The notes beneath the pieces were generated by a model. It searched no databases, was not told the origin of the DNA, and worked only from the letters and a program-made list of their open reading frames with translations. A DNA stretch of 64,000 bases, taken from positions 7,152,501 to 7,216,500 of the forward strand of contig CM065321.1 of NCBI GenBank assembly GCA_033032175.1, read 5' to 3'. How positions within the stretch are numbered: the stretch's first letter is position 1; each line of letters opens with the position of its first letter. Source of the DNA: Saturnia japonica (lineage: Eukaryota; Arthropoda; Insecta; Lepidoptera; Saturniidae). The position numbers and the translations under genes are program-made. Shown one piece after another: positions 34,900 through 47,254 of this stretch.

Positions 34900-35135
34900 T
34901 TAATACTTGACGAAAACATGTAAATGTATTATAGCAGCTGTCCACGCGGACGCATCGCTCACTCAAGTAGGAGAGAGACAGATGTCGAACGCTGCCGAAC
35001 GCTGCCGAACGCGGAGGCCGATTGTGCCTCTTTGTCGCTCGTTCCACGCTCTCGCTTGCACTTCAAGCCTTAAATGGAACGCCTCAGAGCGAGGTAACGC
35101 CGCATGAGTCATGTTTTTTCGTGCGTGCAGCCGGC
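34900..35135. other. CpG-richer islet with CACGCG E-box variant
   Basis: Includes GTCCACGCGGAC (34940-34951), one base from the CACGTG palindrome seen elsewhere, and three tandem CGAACGCTGC-type units near 34987-35010. No credible protein. Candidate regulatory DNA. Confidence 0.35.
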
Positions 35136-35854
35136 TCCATCGAATTATAAGACTTTGTCACGTCAAAAATCCTGTCTTAAGCAGAAGTAGGTTCCTATCT
35201 ACATTTGTTCGTAATAGTTAATTTGATAGTCGTGTTGTAGGTTTCCCAAGCGGATCTTCGCTCTAAGGATTTCCAAATAACACATATTCTGACATTCTTT
35301 AGAACTTACATTGGAGATCACTACTAAAGGTCTAAATAACACCTAACATAAATTGGGTATCGAGCTTAATTACGGTTGTCCTACCATTTAAGAAATATAT
35401 AGCGAACAAATAAATTTAAAAACAATAGTAGGTACCTACCTAAATAGGTACAATTTTTTTCAACAAGGTAGGTAGGTAGACTATAGGTACCTACTGCCTA
35501 CTTAAAAATGAAAGTAAGTATCTGTAGGTATCTATCCGTTCGTAGAAGTCAATGAATTATAATTAAGTATCTATGTTGTTAGGTAAAAAAAACCAATTAT
35601 GGACCTGATAGGTGGATTAGAATTTTGTTTAATGTAGTCTTTCCTGTCACGTTAAAACTTTAAAAGCTATTTTAAATGTCAACATTTTAAAATGTGAATT
35701 GATGAATTATTTATGCGTAGGAGATAAAAACTGGCAGGTCTTTTAAAGGTATTTCTTCTTTTTTCATTGACTTGATAACAATTTTAAAATACAACTTTTG
35801 TTGTAAAATACAACAATAGTGGTGACCACCGAGGGTTGGAGTTTACGATCACTA

Positions 35855-36100
35855 ACCGAAAGAGGTAGGGCATAGTGAAATCTCTTTTGTATCTCTCTAC
35901 CTCTACATGGGGCAGCCCAACTCATGAAATAGTTCGGTACCTACCTCCATCCTACAAAAGATAAATATCTAATCTTGTATTGTGATCCTGCGGTGATTCC
36001 AGAGTCAAGGTCGGCAACAAGTTAGTGATGCCTCAAGTGTTAGAAGCTACGGTAACCACTTACCATCAGGCGAGCTGTACACTTGTTTGTCACCTTAGTT
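35855..36100 (+). repeat. interspersed repeat family F, copy 3
   Basis: TTCGGTACCTACCTCCATCC, GATCCTGCGGTGATTCCAGA, AAGGTCGGCAACAAGTTAGT and CGGTAACCACTTACCATCAG; ends in an A-rich tract. Confidence 0.65.
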
Positions 36101-36872
36101 GTATTAAAAAAAAAACTACCATAAATGTTGAATCAATACCCTCTACCTACGGGTTTTTTTTTACCATATGTCTGGTGGTCGAGTCCCAGTCAAACGTGAG
36201 AACATAGCGGCAACCTAGTAACATAAACTTTTAAAATTTTATAAGTAGGTACGTACCTACCTAGTGATTTTTACCAGAATCAATCTTCATTACGTCACTG
36301 TACGTAACACGTAGGTACCTAATTAGTTGCAAGTCGTATTTAAAATCGACAATGTAATCGGGCTGCCTTTGATGTGAGCACGACTCATTATATCAATAAT
36401 GAATTGTGTGGAGCTGAGCACATAATAATACTAGTCGGCTGTTACAATAATGTTGATAACAATCATCGAACGCATCACTGTGATGTTTGAGGTCGCGACT
36501 CACGACCGACCGACAAGTGACTACTCTAGGTACTATCTACGTATGATAGAGACGAACGAGATAAACGCACACATTGTGTGATTGCCAAATGTTTTCCTCA
36601 TCAATGAAATAAGTACAATAATACTTATAGGTATGTATCTAAGTATTATAAGTAGTCACCATTGATTTAATATATAGGCAATACGCTCAATAAGACGAGA
36701 TCAAAAATGAAATACTGTAGGTGAGCATGCAGTAAGTTATTTTGTCGATTTTCTTTGTAAGGTAGGTATACGTGTTATGTTGATGTACAGTATCTACCTA
36801 CACCATCTAGTTAACATGATATTACACTTTGAAATTTTAGATTTTAATGAGAACAATCTCACTTGATGTTAA

Positions 36873-36995
36873 GTGACTATGTAGCCCAAGATGGTAGGTA
36901 TCACGCTAAGCCTAGTAGGTAGGACTGGCTCTCAAGTGCAGCTGCTGGTAAACACATAGATATACCTAAGCCGTGTTATCCTTCTTCAAAAGCTC
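36873..36995 (+). repeat. interspersed repeat family A, copy 2
   Basis: Partner of 14876-15025; see there. Confidence 0.6.
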
Positions 36996-38040
36996 AGGAT
37001 CATTGCAGGGATTCGAAATGACGTCACATGGTGTCCGTAGGTGGGTACCTACACGTTACTACTCAGCTGTCACTGCTTCAAAGTATCATCATATAATTTT
37101 TCGCTTTTAAATATTTATATGACTTACCTACGTATTAAGTACCTACTGCATTTAAACTAGCTATTGTCAAGGGCTTAACACGCGTAGAGAATAAAATTGT
37201 TTGGATAAAAGATATCTATTATGTTTTATGGTCGTTATTTAATGAGCTATTATATAATATTATTATCACGCTAGTATATTAATATTGATGTAAGTAACAC
37301 TTTAGACACAATAATATAAAGTAGGTACGTGCTATAATACCTACATACGAAAAAAAAAAACTATACATTTAATATTTTCAATAACCGTCAAAAACTCAGA
37401 TAAAAAATTAGAACTGAAACATAATTAAAACGTTTGAAGTAGGTATACCTACCTATTATGTTATTATCCTGTAAAATGCAGCGAAATATATTTTTCAACG
37501 TTTGCCTTAAGCCTAACTAAGACTAAAGGTTTTTTAATATGAAGTTTTACTGATATGTGATAAAGTTCCACACATCAGTAAATATAATTACCTATAAAGT
37601 TATTTTAAGAGCCCATAGATAGGTACATAAATGGATCTTAATATGGGGTGTTAACAATTAGGTAACATTACTGTTAATGGTGTAGGCAGAAATAATAAAA
37701 AGCTATTTTCTATTACCTACATTAAACTCGTAAAACATTTCGCTTATATTAATTATCTAGCGGTGTCCCTCGGTTTCACCCGTGTTAAATTTATTCGAGC
37801 AACTCTCCACCGCTCCGCTGCTGTGGCAACAACCCCTGTAAACTATCGTTGTTCCAGCTGCCCGTGCTTGCATACAGTTTACCAGATTATGACACACTCA
37901 TGATTAGGTAGGTACTGCTCCACTCTTTATGGTTCTAGTGTAAAGTTTCATTATAACCTATATCTAATTTTCCGCAATAAATCTATATTAATGTCTATTT
38001 ATAGATACTAATACTAATTAGGTAGTAATTTATACTATAG

Positions 38041-38115
38041 TTTTATTTGTCTGTTTAAACACGCTAATCTCTGGAACTACCAGTCCAGTTGACTTTTGTT
38101 AAACAAGTCGGAAGT
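38041..38115 (+). repeat. retroelement 3' relic
   Basis: CACGCTAATCTCTGGAACTA and following CAGTCCAGTTGACTTT resemble 45350-45380 (GGTAATCTCTGGAACTCC), a decayed tail phrase frequent in this kind of genome. Confidence 0.5.
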
Positions 38116-38214
38116 CGAAGCCGTCCCGAACTTTTTTATCCGTGTGTGTTGGTGTAATGGTTATATATTATACGTAAATACAATGTTATAAAAAAATATA
38201 GGTCCTTGGTATAT

Positions 38215-38270
38215 ATACAAAAAGTCAGCAATAGTATATGTCTATCTCTTATATATAAGCCACAATACAA
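38215..38270 (+). repeat. family C internal fragment
   Basis: AAAAAGTCAGCAATAGTATA then TGTCTATCTCTTA and CCACAATAC match the interior of 56590-56635. Confidence 0.6.
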
Positions 38271-38461
38271 TATTTTGTGCAAAGATTTGTTGAAAATTAA
38301 CAAGTGATTAATGAGCATTATTTTGTAGGCATGGCATATTAATCCTTACGAATGAAAGTTATTTCATCATCAAAATAATTTTATCAAGATAAACTTTGCC
38401 CTATATTGGCATGTTATTTGGACGCATAGTTTGGGAGATCATGGAAAATTAAAATAATTCA

Positions 38462-38640
38462 ACACTCGGTTCGGGTCTACGATTATACTCAGTAGTAAGT
38501 GGCGCGAACGAGCCATATGACTATGACGCATAACCCTTGCAGCCCGATAAAAATATTGTCTATAGGTACTGAAGTAAAATGATTATCAGTGATTTCTTTT
38601 AAAGTTTACTTGGTTGAAACCGCGGGGCACAGCTAGTAGG
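38462..38640 (-). repeat. interspersed repeat family B, copy 2
   Basis: Reverse complement of 15358-15540 throughout; ends CACAGCTAGTAGG on the plus strand. Confidence 0.7.
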
Positions 38641-40195
38641 CTATAAAATGAAGAAAAAAAAAACTTATTGACCGGCAGTTTCAAAGATTAGCACGTTCAA
38701 ACAAACAAACAAAAAACAGTCTCTTGAGGTGCATAAATATTATTATAGATAGATTTAAGGCAGAAAAATACTTTATCACCCGACGCGGAGAGAGAAGGAC
38801 AGAACTATGCTATAAACTGAGATAGACATATGAGCGTGACGTTGCGTCGGATGTTAATAATATGTTTCAAACCATACAAACTACTAAGTACTACCTATAA
38901 TAATTGATTTGACTCAATACGCGTCGAATCGCGTGAAATAGTTAAAATATGTTTCTGACTTTATTCACGCAGAATCGAGAGCTTTTTACATTTCCAATCG
39001 TCAAAAAAAGAAATAGTTACTTAAATATAAAACTTTATAGGTAGGTACTATTCGCAATTAAACTGTACTATAATATAGGTACCTACTTATTGTCGGAAGA
39101 CTATTAATTGCTTGCCTATAGCTATTGTACAACAGAAATACAGCAATTTCTTGTTTTTACTCCAACTCTTATTTATTGAAACATCTGTTATGGCTGCATA
39201 AATTACTTTTAAGTATTTACTTTATTATACAATCAGCATGAATACTTAATAAGTTACATGAAATATAAATGAATTATTTATAAATTATAACCACAGTTGG
39301 CTTAAATGGGAATTTTGCAATTACTAATAGGTAAGTACTATGAAATGAAATTATTATTTAACGGTTGTGTATAAGCTTCATCACTACACCAATTGCTGAA
39401 GGAGATTTTCGATTTTTCCGAGTTTTTTAAGATCTACAAAAACTACGACTAGGTACGACCTACTTACTGTATTATGCTTAGCATTAGGTAAATAGTTTTA
39501 GTCAGGTGAGAAGGAAATTAAAAAAAAATTGTGCGATGTGTGTATTGTATTATGATTTAGATATTATGTATGAGTATGCCCTTTATAATAAGTTTATATA
39601 ATCACCTCATTTTATTTTAAGTATTCATAGGCAGTAAATAAATATCTAATAGCTAACGGATACGTCTTCATTTAATTTGCGCAAACACCCACCATTACAA
39701 TCTTTGAAAAATATTAAATACAAACAAGTGTTTGCCCATTGGTCGAATTCGAATCATTTATCTATTAAAAATTAAAGGAAAAAAACAGATCCCATTTTTT
39801 TTAATACTAAAGCTCGTCCATAACTAGGTACCTACTAAAAAAAAGAAAAACCGTTGACAAACAGAGGAGAAAAAGGTACTGAACTGTTTTGTCTTTGTCT
39901 ATTAGATATACTTATTGTTTAAGTAAGACATGTATGTATGTATGTATACAATGTGTTTTCACCATGGGGTGAAGGTGTAAAAACCGTCTGAGGTTCCAGG
40001 GTCCTATGGCTAACAGTGTAGTTAGATTTAAAAAAAAAACGTGTTTCATATAATATCGCGGATTTAATGTGTCAAGCTTTAATCCGGTAGATACCTACTT
40101 CAAAATTTACTGAGACAATTACGTATTTACTGATGTTCGTAATGCTTGCGTACTTACAATGTTACTACATACATTTAATTTCACATCGCTACTTC
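38641..40195. other. AT-rich intergenic DNA with one family E scrap
   Basis: Family E words (AGGGTCCTATGGCTAACAGT, GTAGTTAGATTTAAAAAAAA) at 39965-40040 and an ATGT microsatellite near 39931-39950. Otherwise nothing recognised. Confidence 0.4.
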
Positions 40196-40199
40196 ATTT

Positions 40200-40720
40200 C
40201 GAGTACCTGCGAGGACCGCGGACAGATAAACACATCGAGCACACACTTTAAATTAATCATCGTCGCCCTATCGCTTTATACCGACACTCATTAGCAAATA
40301 CGCGAACGAAATACTTCACGATTCGCTCTCGAATGTAAATAAAAGGGGCTGGTATCTGGAGCCCCGATCGCATGCGATTCCAACTGCGGAGGCATTAAAT
40401 ATTAATTCCCGAGCAAAAAACCGTCCAACCCGAGAATCAGAGAGTACCTACGAGGCGACACCGCATGGCGAGCCGGACCTTCTGGGAAACGGGCTTTAAA
40501 AAAAACATAGACAGCCTTTACGTGACACAATGGGAGGTTATACAACTAATTGTTCGCGCCGCTTAATTATGCAGCATGTTTTGTTTGTCGAAGTCATTTG
40601 GTCACGAGTGATCCTACGCCCCCGCAGATAATGAAACCAGATGCAATGTCGACTGGTTTGGCGACCATGTTATTCGCAAGCGATTATCCAAATTAAGAAG
40701 TGGAAATAAATATCGAAGCA
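40200..40720. promoter_or_regulatory. repeat-free, motif-rich block; candidate enhancer
   Basis: About 500 bp without any repeat phrase or TAGGTA run, with balanced composition and several homeodomain-type AT cores embedded in CpG-containing sequence (TAAATTAATCATCG, CATTAAATATTAATTCCC, GCTTAATTATGC). This is how conserved noncoding elements near developmental genes look. Inferred from composition only. Confidence 0.3.
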
Positions 40721-41149
40721 TCAACTTTGGTCAAGTTTTCGCCTGTATCTTTAATAATTTTGTAATTTGTTTCCATTCATTTTTACTTACCTAATACTTA
40801 ATATATCTAAGTAAATAATGTCACTATTGTCTCTACAAGAAACAGCAAAACGAGACGTACCTATTCTATGTAATTTCTGAGAATGAAATCTATCATGTGA
40901 TAACAGTTAGATGAAAATGGATCAAACGGTTTCTATATATGTACTTAATTCACATTAAAATAAATAATTATGTAGGTAGGTACAAGAAAACTAAGTGATT
41001 GTCCCGAACCTACTGTGTATTAATAGTCCTATGATAAAGTAAATTGGTTTAGATTTAGATAAATTAAGATTTATTATTATTGGGTAGGTACCTAAGTAAT
41101 ATCTGACTCACAAATTAACGCATAGGACAAACTACTTGGGCTAGGATTG

Positions 41150-41385
41150 TAAAAATTTGTATGTAGGTTCCATTTACAATGTAGATAAGCACTAAGGATG
41201 AATTTTTGGAAATTCAACCCAAAGGTGGTGGAAAAGGGGATGAGAGTTTGTATGAAAATCAGTCATATTTTAAGATAGACATATGAAAATTGGTATTTAG
41301 CAATTTACTTGAAAGTCGAAAAGATATGACTTAATTCAACTATGACGCGAGTAAAGCCGCGAGCAAAGCGCTGTCTATAGTAAGT
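41150..41385 (-). repeat. retroelement tail, family G, copy 1
   Basis: GGATGAATTTTTGGAAATTC, AACCCAAAGG and GATGAGAGTTTGTATGAAAA are the reverse complement of 45835-45905. Confidence 0.6.
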
Positions 41386-42169
41386 ATATCTATTCGAACT
41401 AAGTATGTATTACAAGACATGTTGATTTATAATATATTCAGAACTGTATTTGTCATTCAAAATGTAAATTTCGTGATATCAACGAAAGTAATAGCTTGAC
41501 ATTTCAATAATAACAGAGTAATATTCCGCTAACTAACTGTTATGACAGTGTCCGTCCGCTTGTAAATTAATATAAAACTTCCCGTTTAAAGTTAATGTCC
41601 AATTTAATATATCTCAATCATTAATTTGTGTGAGATAATAATTTTAGATACGAAAATATTTATTAGTAATAAAAGAAATCTCGCTTAAACTTTCGTCGGG
41701 TTGTTCAACCCAAACACTATCTTGTTAGGTGTTTGGTGGAGAAGACAAGAAACACATAACAGGAAAATATCTAGTATTAAAAACTGCCTCTGTATTCTAC
41801 TTAGGTTTTTTTAGTTGATCTAGTGTAAGATTATATTCTACATTATTTTCGGTACTTACGAGGCGTCTTACGCTTAGAGATGATAGCATAAAACATAAAC
41901 ATAAAGTACATAAAAATTCGTACAATCGAGACATATCTGTTATGTTATGACCCACAAGAACTGTAAATAAATTCAGATCGTCAACTAAAACTTTCAAATA
42001 TGGTAATCTATATGTCGGTGTTTATAACACTCATCAACTGTGTGAATTAAATGGACAAGAAAATAAAAGGTCGATTAAACTTGCCTACCTAATTAATTAA
42101 AGCTTATCTTCCTCGGCGCACAGATACGATCAACGTAAACGCGATGGGATCGTAAAAATTTTGTTTCAC

Positions 42170-42480
42170 TCAGGTAGGTTGATAATGGTCGGGTGTAGAC
42201 GCGGGCGCGGGCGTGGAGACGACGCGATGTCAAGCCGATATCGTGTGATTGCTATTTATTCTTTATCGCACTACGATCGTTCGTGAGACCGCCTGCACGC
42301 TGCGCCGCCGCTTGTACGCCGCGCCGCGCGCGCCGCGCCGCCGCATCGCCTGTACGCCCGCGCCACACCGCACGGCATCACGTCGCCCGCGCCTGTATGA
42401 GGTATACGGGCAGCCGGTAATACACTCCCTATCACGTTCATCTCTCAGCTACGACATAAATAACGGGCTTGTCTTTTAGG
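42170..42480. other. strongly GC-rich islet
   Basis: CGCGCCGCGCGCGCCGCGCC near 42320 and neighbouring GC repeats. A 76-codon open frame is pure low-complexity Arg/Ala/Pro. Candidate CpG-type regulatory element; no gene called. Confidence 0.35.
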
Positions 42481-42989
42481 AGCCTGTTATATGGGTAGTT
42501 TATTTTTAAATATAATATACTTGGAAGCTGTAAGCTGAGAATGTTGAAGAACATAAATGTTTAATTAATTTTATTGAATTACCACAGCGTGATATAAACA
42601 TGCGGCTTTTGTATTTATGTAAGTTCTATTATGTGATGGTAATGACTGTTATGAGTGCATGTAACATGACCGTTTGTTGGTACCTAAATGAAGAATACAA
42701 GCAATTAAAACAAGTAAAGGAAAACATTCACAAGTAATTTTACCATTTAAATATGAAATAATCGTGAACAATAACTATAAAAATGTCAATAGAATCTCGG
42801 CATTATTTACTTATTTCCCAGTGCTGAGTATGGATAATTTTATTTTAATATGTATAACTATTATTAATTGTATGTTACTTTAACTTATTTTAATCTTAGA
42901 TTTTATTTTCATTCTTTAATAATAGTTTTATTTTTAAGAATTTATTATGGTTCTTTATTTGACATATTAAGTTTGTATTTTATTTCAAA

Positions 42990-43060
42990 CTAGCGACCCG
43001 CCCCAACTATGCACGGGTGCAATTTGCAGGGTAGTGTATTTTATGTTTAAAAAAGCATGT
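42990..43060 (+). repeat. retroelement end phrase
   Basis: CTAGCGACCCGCCCCAACTA then GCACGGGTGCAA is a common lepidopteran LINE/SINE phrase. Confidence 0.5.
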
Positions 43061-43546
43061 TTTTTTTTAATAATACAATAATTTTAATTTAATTTTAAAT
43101 AATACAATAATTTTCTTGGTAGATAAATTGAATTCTAATTAGAACATTAATTTGTTGTTTTCATGCATGTTGTAATTGGCTATAATTAGTTGTTCATTAA
43201 TCTTATTACTTATTGACTATTATTTATGTATTTTTAATGAATGACTGTTGTCAATCCAAATAAATAAATAAAAAATCGATTCACTATAACAAATATTTAA
43301 TTTATCAACGTTATAAACTTTAATTTACTAACAGAAATACAAAATACATAATATTATATAATATATAGTGGTAATATACACTGCATATCAAAATTAACAA
43401 AATACAGAAAAAAGTAAAGGCCGTTGCTTTAGAATTTACGCATTTTAATAAACCTATGTAGGTATGTGTAGAAATATCAATGTAGGTATATTGAATGAAA
43501 AAAAATAAATTATAAGACAATCTTGAGAAAATATGACGTCGATTTA

Positions 43547-43993
43547 TACACGTCATGTATAATAATAATAAAGCCCTTTATTCAAAGCAACTTAGTATCT
43601 ATATACAAAGTATTAAGAACTAAAAACTATGATTATGGGATATAGGTACAATTATATATTTTGTAGCTAAGCTAATTTTAAACTATTCTATTCTAATACT
43701 TAATTATTTTTTGTAGGTCTGTTTGCCAATCAGCAAAGGCCTCCTCCAACCATTTCCATTCCTGTCTCTCTTGGGCCACTCTATTCCACGTTACTCCTGC
43801 TATTTGCCTAATGTCATCATCCCACCTTTTCTGTTGTCTGCCCCTTTTCTTTTTCCCTTCTCTAGGGTACCATTGTGTCACAATTTTGATCCATTTCTCT
43901 TGGCCTCTTATCATGTGCCCTGCTCGTTGCCATTTGAGTCTTCTGATTTTGGATGTTAGTACAGTAGACATTAATTATTCTACACGTCATGTA
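43547..43993 (-). mobile_element. 5'-truncated RTE-type LINE with 13-bp target duplications
   Basis: TACACGTCATGTA occurs at 43547-43559 and 43981-43993, flanking a ~420-bp insertion. On the minus strand it encodes the very C-terminus of an RTE-like protein and ends with an AATAATAAT-type tail. The duplication is perfect, so the insertion is relatively young. Confidence 0.85.
43693..43971 (-). pseudogene. RTE-type ORF2 C-terminal fragment
   Basis: A 92-codon open stretch with RRLKWQRAGHMIR, GRQQKRWDDDI and GVTWNRVAQERQEWKWLEEA, the tail conserved in RTE elements of moths. It differs from the tail in the 5285-7320 copy (WAGHIVRRTDGRWG), so this is another subfamily. The RT and endonuclease domains are missing by 5' truncation. 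Confidence 0.8.
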
Positions 43994-44119
43994 ATCAACC
44001 TAGCTTGTAATACTAGAAACATTGTTTTCAATCAATAAAAATAATTATGGCTATTTTACACAAATATTTATGGCGTAAAAACGATAGAGAAGATAATACT
44101 TGTACACTTGAATAATCAC

Positions 44120-44290
44120 AATTAAACCTTCGTAAAGCAGGTAGGTGAGCGTCGAGTCGCGTCGGCATAGGTTAAATACCGTATCCATTGTTAGGGCGCG
44201 CAGCGAGCGGCGAGTGGATCACGTCGATGAACGCGACATGTGGACACCATTGAGCAAAACGGACGAGGCTGCACGTTCGATACAACTAAA
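44120..44290. other. CpG-richer islet
   Basis: GTCGAGTCGCGTCGGC and GCGCGCAGCGAGCGGCGAGT in AT-rich flanks, with a Sox-like CCATTGTT. Candidate regulatory DNA. Confidence 0.3.
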
Positions 44291-44789
44291 AATAAACTGT
44301 CAAGTTCGTTAAAACATTTTGACAAGGTTCCAGATATTACTAAATAGTTCAAATAACGAAATATAATTAGGCTTTTAATAATTTTTATTTTATCTGTGAA
44401 TTCATTTTATTGATGTAAACATTTTGCGAGAATAAAGGAGTGGATAAGTAATAAATCAGTTATATTTATAGAGAAATAATTATATATAGATAAATTTCCA
44501 TTTTGACCGATGTATTGAAACCCTGTCAAAATTTAAAAATTATTCTTCATTACTTTAAATTTGTAAAGTATATACCTACCTATTGTACTTATAGTATTTT
44601 TTTAAATTACTACATAGTACTACGAAATGATATTAGATAAAGGTTTCAAATAGAATTCACGACTTTCTTAAATGCTAAATTCCTACTAAAAGTGTAGGTT
44701 ATGTTACATGTTTCCATATTTCTAAGTAGTAACTGTAGTCTCGATACCTCAGTTAGGGAACCCATGACAAAAAAAAATATTAAAAAGGA

Positions 44790-44960
44790 AAACAGAAACG
44801 AACGAGCGTCGTCGACTGTGAGGTTTTTTGTCGCGCCTCGTTACCTCCCCCGGTCGTGAATGCCACGTAAATTACTGCACGCAGTCGCGGGAGTGTGCAA
44901 CTGTGCATCAACTCGCCCGTTGAAAGATGATGCGTTAACTCGCCAAGTTATACTGCCACC
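44790..44960. other. CpG-richer islet
   Basis: GAGCGTCGTCGACTGTGAGG, CCCCCGGTCGTG and GCAGTCGCGGGAGTGTGC. No coding potential. Candidate regulatory DNA. Confidence 0.3.
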
Positions 44961-45334
44961 ACACATACAAATATTTTAATGGTATGCCTTTGTGATGTTT
45001 ATGTTATTGTCTCTCACTACGCGTACTCGACCGCATTAATACAATTAGCGCTTAATACCCGTTCATTTATCATTTAATATAGACATTAAGATATCCGATT
45101 CGTTCGAATGATCTTATTTATATATCTACATATATGTAAAGGGGTTTAATGATTTAATTAAAGTTGAAACGTTTCCAATTCATAGACCGAAACTGGAACA
45201 TTCAATTGCACAACCCCACAAACTATTACATATTTATTTCTAAAATTAGACCTACTTAAGTGAATAATAGTTTATCTTTATACTAAGTATTTTCAGCTAT
45301 ATCTATACTTCTATAAAGACTTAAAAGTTTTCGA

Positions 45335-45515
45335 ATAAGTATGTTTGTAAACGGTAATCTCTGGAACTCCTGATCTGATTCTATAAATTATTTCACTGAC
45401 ATAAAGCTACGTTTTGGCGGATGGTTATAGGGAATGTTTTGTTGTTATTTTTATATGTTAACTAGGTATCGCGTATGAAGCCGAGTGCAGTTGCTAGACA
45501 ATAATAATTATAATA
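45335..45515 (+). repeat. retroelement 3' relic
   Basis: ACGGTAATCTCTGGAACTCC, TATTTCACTGACATAAAGC and GCGTATGAAGCCG are fragments of a well-known lepidopteran tail phrase; decayed. Confidence 0.5.
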
Positions 45516-45779
45516 TCTACTCTACTTAGACGGATTTGCGGAATTAATGACGTCCAATGCCGCTAGAGTTTATTAATTATAGATTTTTTGAAACTCAAAT
45601 ATTATCGATTAACTACCGATTGTTTGTTAGTAGGGATCTACCTACCGGTATTTATCTAGATAACCGAGCGACCACGACGATAAAAAATTTCTTTGACGAG
45701 ATCTCTTAGGATTTGTAGCAGTAAGCCAAATTGTGTATTATATATCGCGTCCTAATTTAGTTATGTTCCATTTTTTTAC

Positions 45780-45965
45780 TTTCTAACCGAATTGCTAGAT
45801 ATAAATTTTCATAGATCTAACTTCAAAAATTACGGATTTTCATACAAACTTTCATCCCCCTTTTCACCACTTAAGAGGTTGAATTTCCAAAAATCCTTCC
45901 TTAATGCTACAGTGTAAAAGCGACCCGCATGCAATTTTTTACGATCCTAGCCGCAGTACTTACAC
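45780..45965 (+). repeat. retroelement tail, family G, copy 2
   Basis: GGATTTTCATACAAACTTTC, CCCCCTTTTCACC and TTGAATTTCCAAAAATCC; inverse of copy 1 at 41150. Confidence 0.6.
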
Positions 45966-46763
45966 AGTTTGGTCTGTGCGTTGATATGTCAGTAAACCTC
46001 ATAAATAAAGAGATAATTGTACCTATGTAACTGTAGTATATTTTGTAGTATCGATAGTTTAAGCAATTCAATCCTGCAAATGACTATAGATTAATTGATG
46101 GACAATCGATCTTTAATGAACACTAAATGCCGCATAGGTATTAAGTATCAGGTATCCAAGTTATAACATGTCAAACCCCAGCACTTATGCCTAAGTCGAT
46201 GCAAATGAGTGCGGTGAATAATGATTCACAATTGCCGTCCGATGAATGGCCCTGGTCGGTTGAAAAAACCGCAACTCGCAACACACCACACGGAATGCAT
46301 TGGATAAGCACATGGTCTGAATAAACATAACGCTCGTAAACACCGCCTACGTGTTTCTCGAGCGTAATACGGATTACATTTTCAAACAAATGTTATAAAC
46401 ATGAGTTCTTTTTTTTTCATTCCGATGAAATAAATTCCGTTAATATGATATCGTGAAGTAAATAAGTGGATCCGATGAATTAATTAGCAACTTTAAAACT
46501 TTTTGCAAGATCATTGTTAATAATACAAAGCAGTAATAGGGTTGTCAACTGTCCTATTTTCTAGGTAACGGTATAAATATAAGCCGTTAAAGCCCTCGAA
46601 TCTAAGAATGAGACCGTATCAAAAAGTGAATAATGTTAGCAAGTAACACATAAGCGCCCAGAGGTTGTGACGTAGGTATAATAATCACTCCCAATGTCAT
46701 TCTAGTGATTTACTTATATCTTATTATTAATACCTATAATTTATAATTAATAATTTAGTTAAT

Positions 46764-46872
46764 TGGGTGCAGGCCGCACAAGATCGGTCACTCTGGAGAT
46801 CTATGGGGGAGGCCTATGTTCAGCAGTGGACGTCCTGCGGCTGAAATGATGAATGATGATGATGATGATCAT
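46764..46872 (+). mobile_element. RTE 3'-end fragment, near-identical to the 5.3-kb copy
   Basis: From GGGTGCAGGCCGCACAAGAT to GCGGCTGAAATGATGA only two differences were seen in about 88 bases against the minus-strand 3' end at 5285-5400, followed by GATGATGAT repeats. Extremely 5'-truncated insertion of the same RTE subfamily. Confidence 0.85.
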
Positions 46873-47254
46873 ATAAATTGATGTTGTTAACAATATTTTA
46901 TAAAGCGGGTAGGACGAGCCATGATTGTATCATTCGTTAAAATAATCTCTTGTACAACGTTACGCTGTCTGAATAAAAAGCGAATGTTAAGTTATTGGAC
47001 TGTTTATTCCACAAGACCCACAAGTGGTTTAACAATAATTTTTATATCTCACGACTTTTTTTTTCTTAAATGCAGTTGATACCCTTTTAATGTACCTATG
47101 TGCTATGTCAGGTGTAAAAGCAGTATCTACTTAGCACTTGCTAACCTACCTACTTATTTACCTATTTTACTTTCTTAGGTAGATATAAATAAAATATTTA
47201 TGTAATTTGTCGATGCAATAACATAGCTAAATGGCAATTTAATACAACTAAGGT

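Noticed and set aside
42249..42479. 76-codon Arg/Pro/Ala-rich open frame
   Set aside because: Low complexity encoded by GCC/CGC repeats; explained by CpG-rich composition.
46764..46872. Conserved-looking GC-rich element
   Set aside because: Nearly identical to the 3' end of the RTE at 5285-5400; it is a truncated retrotransposon, not a regulatory element.
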